Positions 1 to 5,184 of a stretch of DNA of 5,184 bases are shown here, one piece after another. Both the position numbers and the translations under genes were made by a program. Every line of letters starts with the position of its first letter. The stretch's first letter is position 1. The DNA is from Myxococcales bacterium (GTDB taxonomy: Bacteria; Myxococcota_A; Polyangia; Polyangiales; JADJMO01), in contig JAJXTK010000483.1 of assembly GCA_021783935.1 (NCBI GenBank), positions 1 through 5,184 of the forward strand, given 5' to 3'. Below the pieces are notes generated by a model that was not told where the DNA came from, did not search any database, and saw only the letters and a list, made by a program, of their open reading frames with translations.

Positions 1-489
1 GCGATCGGCGAGGGGCTCGGCACCGCGCTCGCGCGCCTCAAGACTTCGCAGGCCGAGTCGCGCGTGATCATCCTGCTCACCGACGGCGACAACAACGCCG
101 GGCAGATGAGCCCCGAGTACGCGACCGAGCTCGCGAAGAAGCTCGGCGTGAAGGTCTACACGGTGCAGATGGGCAACGGCGACGAGGTCGACGTCGAGGT
201 CGGCCAGGACGCCTTCGGCCAGAGGATCTACGGCCGCGCGCGCTTCCCCGTGAAGCCCGAGGCGCTCAAGCAGATCGCGAAGGAGACGGGGGGCGAGTTC
301 TTCATCGCCACGCAGACCGAGGAGCTGCGCTCGTCGATGCACCAGATCCTCGACAAGCTGCCGAAGACGCGCTTCGAAGCCGCCTCGTCCGACGTGGTCG
401 AGCGCTTCCCGCTCGCGCTCATCCCGGCCGGCGTGCTCGTGATCGTGGAGGCGCTGGTGCGGGCGCTGCTCTTGCGGAGGTTCCCGTGA
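1..489 (+). CDS. batA: BatA, VWA-domain membrane protein (3' part only)
   Basis: The gene enters from the left edge; the frame is open from base 1, and the 162 visible codons end at TGA 487-489. The GTG at 64 is an internal valine, not the start. The visible part begins just after the usual 'GT' of the second MIDAS segment (AIGEGLGTALARLK). It continues through the core strand RVIILLTDGDNNAG (residues 21-34, Asp28 being the third MIDAS element) and the typical late segment IAKETGGEFFIAT (92-104). It ends in one hydrophobic helix (about 136-158) and a short basic tail, RRFP. This is the standard C-terminal half of BatA: a VWA domain held at the inner membrane, probably facing the periplasm, for metal-dependent protein contacts. 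The DxSxS motif and N-terminal helices lie outside the window. It overlaps batB by 4 nt. BatA is preferred over BatB because it comes first of two tandem VWA genes and has the TDG-x-NN form; the exact letter is less certain than the family. Confidence 0.93.
   Translation, partial: AIGEGLGTALARLKTSQAESRVIILLTDGDNNAGQMSPEYATELAKKLGVKVYTVQMGNGDEVDVEVGQDAFGQRIYGRARFPVKPEALKQIAKETGGEFFIATQTEELRSSMHQILDKLPKTRFEAASSDVVERFPLALIPAGVLVIVEALVRALLLRRFP
476..489 (+). promoter_or_regulatory. batB ribosome binding site and GTGA stop/start overlap
   Basis: GGAGG at 476-480 lies 5 nt before GTG 486-488, inside the last codons of batA. The GTG overlaps the batA stop TGA (487-489) in the tetranucleotide GTGA. 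The strong Shine-Dalgarno at good spacing decides this GTG as the batB start and points to translational coupling. Confidence 0.8.
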
Positions 490-1583
490 GCTTCGCCTAC
501 CCTTGGATCCTGCTCGGCCTGCCCATCGCGCTCGTCGTGCTCGCGATCTCGATCGCGGGGGATCTCGCCCGTCGGCGCGCGACCGCGCGGCTCGGCGAGG
601 CGAAGCTCGTCGACGCCCTCGTGACCTTCGACGCCGGCAGCCGGCGCGCGACCAAGGGGGCCCTGCGCGTGCTCGCCGTCGCGCTGGCCATCGTGGCGCT
701 CGCGCGCCCGCGCACGCCGGGCGGCGAGAAGGTGACGCCGGCGGCGGACGTGAACGCGATCATCGCGCTGGATCTCTCGAAGTCGATGTACGCCGAGGAC
801 GTCGCGCCCAACCGCCTCGCGCGGGCGCGGCTCGACGCGACGCGGATGATCAAGGATCTGCCGATGATCCGTTGGGGCGCGGTCGCCTTCGCGGGGGAGG
901 CGGTCGCCTACCCGCCGACGACCGACTCCCAGCAGGTCGTCTCCTTCCTCTACGCGCACGAGCCGTACGCGATGCCCGGCGGCACGGCGATCGCGAAGGC
1001 GCTCGAGCTCGCGCGCAAGAACCTGATCCCGGAGGGGCAGACCGAGTCGGCGGCGCGCCGGGCGCGAAGGAAGCCGGTGATCGTCCTGGTGACCGACGGC
1101 GAGGATCTCGAGGGCGATCCGGCCTCGGTCGCGCGCGTGGCCGCGCAGGACGGGATCACGATCCACGTCGTCGCGGTCGGCTCGCGCGCGCCGCAGCCGA
1201 TCCCCGACATCGATCCCCAGACCGGCAAGCCGAGCACCCAGGAGCGCTACGTCCACGACGAGACCGGCCAGTCGGTGATGACCGAGCTGACGCCCACCGC
1301 GGAGGCGCAGCTCAAGTCGGTGGCGGCCGAGACCAACGGCCTGTACGTGCGCGCCGAGGAGGGGACGACCGGGATCGCATCGGTCGAGGCGCGACTGCGC
1401 GCGATGATCCAGAGCGAGGGGGTCGAGCGACGCGAGACGCTCTTCACCGACCAGTACGCGTTCCCGCTCGGCGCGCTCGCATTCCTGCTGCTCGCCGACG
1501 CGCTCATCGGCGAGGCGCCGCGCCGTCGCGCCGAGCCGCCCGCGCCGCCCGCCGCGCGCACGCGGAGGACCCATGCGGCGTGA
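486..1583 (+). CDS. batB: BatB, VWA-domain inner-membrane protein
   Basis: A complete 365-residue protein of normal BatB length. It has two N-terminal hydrophobic helices (about 6-24 and 58-74) separated by an Arg-rich loop, then a VWA domain (about 88-310), a C-terminal helix (about 325-342) and a 23-residue Arg/Pro/Ala tail. All MIDAS elements are present: DLSKS (96-100; Asp96, Ser98, Ser100), Thr167 in PGGTAIAKAL, and Asp204 in LVTDGED. The family-typical YPPTTD (142-147) and the insert after the HVVAVGS strand, which includes PIPDIDPQTGKPSTQ (238-252), are also seen. By the positive-inside rule the VWA domain faces the periplasm and the basic loop and tail are cytosolic (inference). In the family, BatB pairs with BatA as a metal-dependent protein-binding module served by a MoxR ATPase. 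GTG is chosen as start for its Shine-Dalgarno and 4-nt overlap with batA. The last 11 nt overlap batC. Confidence 0.95.
   Translation: MSFAYPWILLGLPIALVVLAISIAGDLARRRATARLGEAKLVDALVTFDAGSRRATKGALRVLAVALAIVALARPRTPGGEKVTPAADVNAIIALDLSKSMYAEDVAPNRLARARLDATRMIKDLPMIRWGAVAFAGEAVAYPPTTDSQQVVSFLYAHEPYAMPGGTAIAKALELARKNLIPEGQTESAARRARRKPVIVLVTDGEDLEGDPASVARVAAQDGITIHVVAVGSRAPQPIPDIDPQTGKPSTQERYVHDETGQSVMTELTPTAEAQLKSVAAETNGLYVRAEEGTTGIASVEARLRAMIQSEGVERRETLFTDQYAFPLGALAFLLLADALIGEAPRRRAEPPAPPAARTRRTHAA
1564..1583 (+). promoter_or_regulatory. batC ribosome binding site within an 11-nt gene overlap
   Basis: GGAGGA at 1564-1569 is followed after only 3 nt by ATG 1573-1575, and batB stops at TGA 1581-1583. 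The spacing is shorter than ideal. The next residues give a clean lipoprotein signal peptide directly from this ATG, which supports the start. Confidence 0.7.
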
Positions 1584-2622
1584 CGCCCTGCGGCTGTCGG
1601 CCGCGCTCGCGCCGCCGGCCCTCGCGCTCGCCCTCGGCGCGTGCTCGTGGGACGTGGGCAAGCTGTTCGATCGCGAGGATCCGCGCGTCGAGCAGGCTCG
1701 CCACGATCTCGAGGCTTCGACGGCGGGGCAGGACGCCGATCTCGCCGCCGCACGCGCGGACCTCGAGGACGTCCTCGCCTTCCGCTGCGAGGCCGACGGC
1801 GGACGCGATCTGGTCGTCGAGCGCCCCGGCGCCTCGGTCGATCTCGGCCTGGTCATCTTCCGCGTCGCCGAGCTCATCGGCCAGCGCTTCGGCGACGAGG
1901 AGCACGACGCGGGGAGCAGCGGCGAGCAGATCGCCGCGGCCCGCGCGCAGGCGCTCGACTGCGCGCACCTGCTGCTCGCGCGCGTCGCCAAGGATCCGAC
2001 GACGCCAGCCCCCCTCGCCCTGCGGGCGCGCTATCTGCTCGGCAACTTCTCGTTCCTCGCGCGCCGCTACCGCGACGCGATCGACGACTACGACTTGGTG
2101 CTCTTGCAGCACCCCGCGCGCGGGACGACGGCGCCCGAGGCGGGGCCGGCCGACGACGAGGACGCGATCGCGCGCGACGCGGCTTGGAACCGCGCGCTCG
2201 CGCTCCAGCGACTCGAGGACGAGGACAAGAAGGACGCCGGCCCCGACGCGCCCGACGGGCAGGATTCGCAGGGCGCGCCCGACTCGCGGGACGCGGGCGA
2301 TGCGGCCGACGGCAGCGACGCGCCCGACTCGTCGGACGGTGGCGACGCCGCAGACTCGGGGGGCGGCCGCGATGGCGGCGGCGACGCGGGGCACGACGGC
2401 GGCGGCCAGGACGGCAGCCGCGGGCAGGACTCGGGGAGCGACGGCGGCGACGAAGCGGGCCGGCCTCCTCCGGCGCCGAGCGCGTCGGCGAGCGCGACGC
2501 CGAAGCCGATCCCGTCGAGCCAAGTCGATCTGCGCGAGCTCGATCGGTTCGACAAGAAGGTGCCGCTCGACCTCGACCTGCCGCAGCGCCGGCGGACCCT
2601 GCCACGGAGCCTCGACAAATGA
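1573..2622 (+). CDS. batC: BatC-like TPR lipoprotein with acidic Asp/Gly-rich linker
   Basis: A 349-residue protein. Residues 1-23 are a lipoprotein signal (basic MRR, hydrophobic core, lipobox LGAC with Cys24). Ser25 follows the Cys, not Asp, so under the E. coli Lol rule the mature protein would go to the outer membrane (inference for this organism). Residues 31-145 look helical but are unrecognised; they hold two further Cys (72, 130). A good TPR lies at about 151-184 (LG 156-157, Tyr166, Ala169, Tyr173, Pro181), and a second, weaker helical unit follows at about 199-216 (DAAWNRALALQRL). Residues 221-296 are a low-complexity Asp/Gly/Ser/Ala tract, followed by a Pro/Ala/Ser stretch (297-316) and a basic, Leu-rich end (317-349). 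Position between batB and batD, a TPR and a conserved-looking C-terminal tail fit BatC, a scaffold for Bat complex assembly. The lipobox and long acidic linker are not typical of short BatC proteins. The stop overlaps batD in ATGA. The TPR is confident; the name BatC rests largely on gene order. Confidence 0.85.
   Translation: MRRDALRLSAALAPPALALALGACSWDVGKLFDREDPRVEQARHDLEASTAGQDADLAAARADLEDVLAFRCEADGGRDLVVERPGASVDLGLVIFRVAELIGQRFGDEEHDAGSSGEQIAAARAQALDCAHLLLARVAKDPTTPAPLALRARYLLGNFSFLARRYRDAIDDYDLVLLQHPARGTTAPEAGPADDEDAIARDAAWNRALALQRLEDEDKKDAGPDAPDGQDSQGAPDSRDAGDAADGSDAPDSSDGGDAADSGGGRDGGGDAGHDGGGQDGSRGQDSGSDGGDEAGRPPPAPSASASATPKPIPSSQVDLRELDRFDKKVPLDLDLPQRRRTLPRSLDK
2233..2460 (+). repeat. 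Low-complexity Asp/Gly/Ser-coding tract in batC
   Basis: This codes for BatC residues 221-296. By hand count, 20 of 76 residues are Asp, 23 Gly, 11 Ala and 9 Ser, with no Cys and almost no bulky hydrophobics. The DNA is an imperfect repetition of GAC, GGC, GCG and TCG codons, without a fixed repeat unit. It is probably a flexible, strongly acidic spacer between the TPR region and the C-terminal tail. Such tracts can vary in length by slippage or recombination; whether this one does cannot be seen from one sequence. Confidence 0.8.
2606..2622 (+). promoter_or_regulatory. batD ribosome binding site and ATGA stop/start overlap
   Basis: GGAG at 2606-2609 lies 9 nt before ATG 2619-2621, and the batC stop TGA (2620-2622) overlaps it as ATGA. 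The same frame is open far upstream through batC, but only this ATG gives a protein that begins with a signal peptide. Confidence 0.75.
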
Positions 2623-4526
2623 CGCTTCGGCGCGTCGCGCGGCGGCTGCGTGGCGCGAGCCTCGCGTCGGCGATCGCGGCCTCTTGCGCGCTCGCGACGA
2701 CGCCCGCCCCCTCCGCGCTCGCGGCGCCGACGCGCAAGCTGCCGCCGGGGGTGTCGCTCGAGGCCTCCACCGATCGGCCGAACGTCGAGCTCGGCGACGT
2801 CGTCACGTATCAGCTACAGATCTCGGTCTCGAACGCGCAGCCGCTCTCCATCTCGGGCTTCGACCCCGGCGCGGTGCCCGGCTTCGAGCTCCTCGGCCGC
2901 CCATCGACCTCGACCATGACCCAGCAGACGCTCGTCGGTCGCGCGATGCGCGAGACGACGACCGTCACGATCCGCTGGCAGCTGCGCGCCAAGTCGCTCG
3001 GCGAGCACGTCCTCGGCCCCGCGCACGTCGGCAGCGACGAGGCGACGTGGGCGGCGCCCGCCGTGAAGGTCAACGTCGTCGCGCGGGGCCTCGCGCCGGC
3101 GCCGACGCGGCCCAAGGCCCACTCGTTCTTCGACGACGACGTCTTCGAGCCGCCGCCGATCGCCCAGGAGCCCGACGAGCCCGTCGATCCGCTCGCGAAG
3201 GTAGGCGAGCTGCCGGACGCGCCCGCCGATCGCGAGGTCTTCTTGCGCGTGGTGGTCGACCCGTCGACGCTCGTCGTGGGCGCACAGACCACCGCGCACG
3301 TGTTCGTCTACGCGCACCACCTCGCGGAGGTCGGCCTCAAGCGCCCGCCGGAGTTCACCGACTTCGCCGCGCTCGAGCTCTCGAAGCCCGAGAAGTCGTG
3401 GAAGCCGATCACCATCGCGGGGCAGAGCTGGGTCTACGCGAAGCTGCAGTCGTTCGCGATCTTCCCGCTCAAGACCGGCGCGCTGACGATCGGGCCCGCC
3501 CAGATCGAGTCGGTGTACGCGGACGGCTTCCACATGCGCGGCGTCGAGCAGGACCACGACTCCGCGCCGGTCACGGTCACGGCGACCGAGCCGCCCGAGC
3601 AGGGGCGGCCCGCAGAATACCGGGTCGGCGACGTCGCCTCGGAGCTCGCGGTCTCGGCCGACGTCGCGCCGCGCACGAGCGCCGACGGGCACGCGATGGT
3701 CACCGTGCGCCTGAGCGGCGTTGGACGGCTGCAGAACGTCGAGCCGCTGATGCCGCGCGTCGCCGGCGTCTCGTTCACCCGCACGACCGACCAGGCCAAG
3801 ACGTGGGCCGACGGCGCGCGCGTTCGATCGCGCCGCGAGGTCATCTACGACGCCAGCGCCGATCGCGCGGGGCGCTTTTCGCTCGGTGAGGCGCGCGTGC
3901 TGGTGTGGGATCCGGCGCGGTCGACCTACGCGACCGCGAGCGCGCAGCTCGGGGTCCTCGAGGCCAAGGCGGCGAGCGCGGCCGCCCCGTCGAGCTCCGC
4001 CAACGCAGAGCCGACGCTCGAGTTGCCGCCGCCGCGAACCGATCCGGGCGAGCGCGGCGAGGGGACGTCGCTCGCGGATCGGGCCTTGATCTGGGTGCTC
4101 GTCGGCGGCGCCCCGCTGCTCGTGCTCTCGCTCCAGGGCGCCGCGCGCGCGACGCGATCGTTGCGGCGCCGCGCCAAGTCGCACCGCGAAGATCCGACCA
4201 CGCGCGCGCACGAGGCGCTGCGCGAGGCGCGCGATCACGAGCGCCGAGGAGACGGCAAGCAGGCCGCCGCCTGCCTCGCGCGCGCCATCGGGCACGGCGT
4301 CGAGGCGGCGACGCGCGGCGCGGTGCACGTGCGGGGCATGACGGGCAGCGAGCTCCGCAGAGAGCTGCCGGACGCCGGCTTCGAGGCGTCGCTCGCCGAA
4401 CGGATCGCGACGACGCTCGGCGCGCTCGAGGCCGCGCGCTTCGCAGGCGCCCGCGCGCCGCGGGCCGACGAGGTCGCGGAGCTGTTGACCGCGATCGCGA
4501 GTTGCGCGCCGACGGAGACGCCGTGA
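2619..4526 (+). CDS. batD: BatD, periplasmic beta-domain protein with one membrane helix
   Basis: A 635-residue protein, full length for BatD. Residues 1-35 form a Sec signal peptide (basic MTLRRVARRLRG, hydrophobic core, likely cleavage after ALA at 33-35). Three beta-rich, Ig-like segments follow. The first (about 45-155) starts VSLEASTDRPNVELGD. The second (about 205-322) holds VFLRVVVDPSTLVVGAQ and the family-like FPLKTGALTIGPAQI (282-296). The third (about 335-448) holds SGVGRLQNVEPLMP (366-379) and WDPARSTYATA (430-440). An acidic Pro-rich linker with SFFDDDVFEPPP (169-180) separates the first two, as is common in BatD. One membrane helix (about 488-506) is followed by Arg-rich RSLRRRAK and a helical cytosolic domain (about 525-628) ending in the typical 'LEAARFAG' segment. 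In the family, BatD is thought to bridge periplasmic Bat partners with the cytosol. It is the longest gene here and is linked by 4-nt overlaps to both neighbours. No domain looks broken. Confidence 0.95.
   Translation: MTLRRVARRLRGASLASAIAASCALATTPAPSALAAPTRKLPPGVSLEASTDRPNVELGDVVTYQLQISVSNAQPLSISGFDPGAVPGFELLGRPSTSTMTQQTLVGRAMRETTTVTIRWQLRAKSLGEHVLGPAHVGSDEATWAAPAVKVNVVARGLAPAPTRPKAHSFFDDDVFEPPPIAQEPDEPVDPLAKVGELPDAPADREVFLRVVVDPSTLVVGAQTTAHVFVYAHHLAEVGLKRPPEFTDFAALELSKPEKSWKPITIAGQSWVYAKLQSFAIFPLKTGALTIGPAQIESVYADGFHMRGVEQDHDSAPVTVTATEPPEQGRPAEYRVGDVASELAVSADVAPRTSADGHAMVTVRLSGVGRLQNVEPLMPRVAGVSFTRTTDQAKTWADGARVRSRREVIYDASADRAGRFSLGEARVLVWDPARSTYATASAQLGVLEAKAASAAAPSSSANAEPTLELPPPRTDPGERGEGTSLADRALIWVLVGGAPLLVLSLQGAARATRSLRRRAKSHREDPTTRAHEALREARDHERRGDGKQAAACLARAIGHGVEAATRGAVHVRGMTGSELRRELPDAGFEASLAERIATTLGALEAARFAGARAPRADEVAELLTAIASCAPTETP
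4514..4526 (+). promoter_or_regulatory. batE ribosome binding site and GTGA stop/start overlap
   Basis: GGAG at 4514-4517 lies 5 nt before GTG 4523-4525, which overlaps the batD stop TGA (4524-4526) as GTGA. This repeats the batA/batB arrangement and fixes the start of the truncated last gene. Confidence 0.78.
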
Positions 4527-5184
4527 GCGCCCCTTGGCTCTCGGCGGCCGATCGCGGGGATCTCGACGCCGCGGTCCTCGCGCTGCGATCGGGGCGTGCC
4601 GACGACGCGATCACGCGCCTCGAATCGCTCGCCGACCGCGGCGTCGAGGCCTCGGGCATCGCGTTCGATCGCGGCCTCGCCTACGCGGCACGGGCGCGAT
4701 CGACGACGGCCGTCCCGGGCGACTACGGCCGCTCCGTGCACGGCTTCGAGGACGCGCTGCGGCGCGCGCCGTGGGACGGCCCCGCGCGCCGCGCGCTCGA
4801 AGAGGTGCGCAAGACCATCGCCGCGAGGGACGCGCGCGCCGGCGGCAAGAGCATGGTCGTCGACGCGGCGCCCGCCTGGCGGGGCTTGGTCGTCGCGGCC
4901 CCGGGCGACGCGTGGGTGGCGCTCGCGATGACGGGCTCGGCCCTGCTGTCGATCGCCCTTGCGGCACGACCGAGGCTCGCGCGCGGGGCGCGCCTGGCCG
5001 CCTCGACGATCGCCGCTGTGGGGCTCTCGATGGGCCTGCTCGGCAGCGCCCTCGCGCTCGGAGCTCGGTGGCTGCGCACCCACGTGCACGAGGCGATCGT
5101 GGTAGCGCCGCGCGCGACGGCCCGCGCCGACGGGGACGCTCAGCCCTTCGAGCTGCCGGAGTGGGCGCGGGTCGACGTCGTCGA
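4523..5184 (+). CDS. batE: BatE-like TPR/SH3 membrane protein (5' part, runs off the window)
   Basis: The frame stays open from GTG 4523 to the right edge: 220 codons plus 2 bases, with no stop. The first about 105 residues are helical and TPR-like (LRSGRADDAITRLESLADRG at 21-40; GFEDALRRAPWDGPARRALE at 74-93, with the typical Ala-Leu-x-x-x-Pro end of a TPR). Two membrane helices follow (about 128-148 and 157-180), separated by a basic loop (RPRLARGAR). From about 189 the segment AIVVAPRATARADGD, then ELPEWARVDVV, matches the start of the bacterial SH3-like domain at the end of BatE proteins; the remainder is missing. TPR, two helices and SH3 directly behind batD is the standard BatE layout. 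No N-terminal signal peptide is visible, so the side of the membrane on which the TPR part lies is uncertain. The start is fixed by GGAG at 4514-4517 and the GTGA overlap. Function: a proposed scaffold of the Bat complex. Confidence 0.88.
   Translation, partial: MSAPWLSAADRGDLDAAVLALRSGRADDAITRLESLADRGVEASGIAFDRGLAYAARARSTTAVPGDYGRSVHGFEDALRRAPWDGPARRALEEVRKTIAARDARAGGKSMVVDAAPAWRGLVVAAPGDAWVALAMTGSALLSIALAARPRLARGARLAASTIAAVGLSMGLLGSALALGARWLRTHVHEAIVVAPRATARADGDAQPFELPEWARVDVV

Noticed and set aside
64..66. GTG at 64 as the start of batA
   Set aside because: The frame is open to base 1 and the preceding residues match the BatA VWA core; starting here would cut the domain within a central strand.
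228..1991. A 587-codon open frame on the - strand opposite batA, batB and batC
   Set aside because: Stop codons are rare at this GC content. The product is Arg-rich and low-complexity, with no recognisable motif, and lies antisense to well-supported genes.
2233..2460. Asp/Gly tract as a calcium-binding repeat (RTX, dockerin or thrombospondin type 3)
   Set aside because: The RTX pattern GGxGxDx(hydrophobic)x is not met, no 12-residue EF-like loop with regular Asp spacing is seen, and the Cys pairs of thrombospondin type 3 repeats are absent. It reads as an acidic linker.
2676..2687. Possible lipobox around Cys23 of BatD
   Set aside because: The -3 residue is Ala, not Leu/Val/Ile, and a better signal peptidase I site (ALA at 33-35) follows; BatD is normally held by its C-terminal membrane helix.
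503..3889. A 1128-codon open frame on the + strand running across batB, batC and batD
   Set aside because: It is the shifted frame of genuine genes in GC-rich DNA. Its product is an Arg/Ala/Gly-rich string without domains, while the other frame gives clear VWA, TPR and BatD proteins.
2814..4328. A 504-codon open frame on the - strand opposite batD
   Set aside because: It is a shadow of batD with Arg/Gly/Leu-rich composition, no signal peptide or domain, and no convincing ribosome binding site.
4235..5089. Open frames on the - strand opposite batD and batE
   Set aside because: The + strand frame encodes a coherent TPR, two-helix and SH3 protein; the antisense products show only biased composition.
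1..5184. CRISPR arrays, tRNA/rRNA genes, insertion sequences, riboswitches, terminators
   Set aside because: Coding sequence covers the whole window without gaps. No direct repeat-spacer pattern, no terminal inverted repeats, no hairpin followed by a T run and no RNA gene signature was found by reading.

Overview
The window is one continuous stretch of very GC-rich coding DNA (about 65-85% GC on lines counted by hand) from a Gram-negative bacterium. The layout, the acidic lipoprotein, the strong GC3 bias and the protein sequence style fit a myxobacterium (Polyangia/Myxococcota, possibly Sandaracinaceae-like). That assignment is an inference from style; no taxonomic marker gene is present.

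All five genes lie on the + strand and form a Bat (Bacteroides aerotolerance-type) operon in the order batA(partial)-batB-batC-batD-batE(partial). The 3' end of batA (1-489) encodes the second half of a von Willebrand factor A (VWA) domain and a C-terminal membrane anchor. batB (486-1583) is a complete membrane-anchored VWA protein with an intact MIDAS metal site. batC (1573-2622) is a TPR-containing lipoprotein with a long Asp/Gly/Ser-rich linker. batD (2619-4526) is a complete BatD protein: signal peptide, three beta-rich periplasmic segments, one membrane helix and a cytosolic helical tail. batE (4523 to the window edge) is a TPR protein with two membrane helices and the start of a C-terminal SH3-like domain. 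Its end, including the stop codon, lies outside the window.

There is no intergenic space. Every junction is a 4-nt overlap (GTGA, ATGA, GTGA) or an 11-nt overlap, each preceded by a purine-rich Shine-Dalgarno sequence inside the upstream gene, so the five proteins are probably translated in a coupled way from one mRNA. No promoter, terminator, RNA gene, mobile element or CRISPR was seen. In other genomes such clusters follow a moxR-type AAA+ ATPase gene and a DUF58 gene, so those are expected upstream of position 1.

Working model (family knowledge plus topology inference): BatA and BatB present metal-binding VWA domains on the periplasmic face of the inner membrane. BatC and BatE supply TPR scaffolds, and BatD supplies a large periplasmic beta-domain platform linked through the membrane to a cytosolic helical tail. 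A MoxR ATPase would act with them in envelope stress or protein maturation. The precise biochemical role of Bat proteins is unsettled.

This is a known type of system, not a new one. The points most worth a second look are a strong excess of GATC/CGATCG words that appears to steer synonymous Asp codon choice, and the unusual architecture of the BatC lipoprotein.
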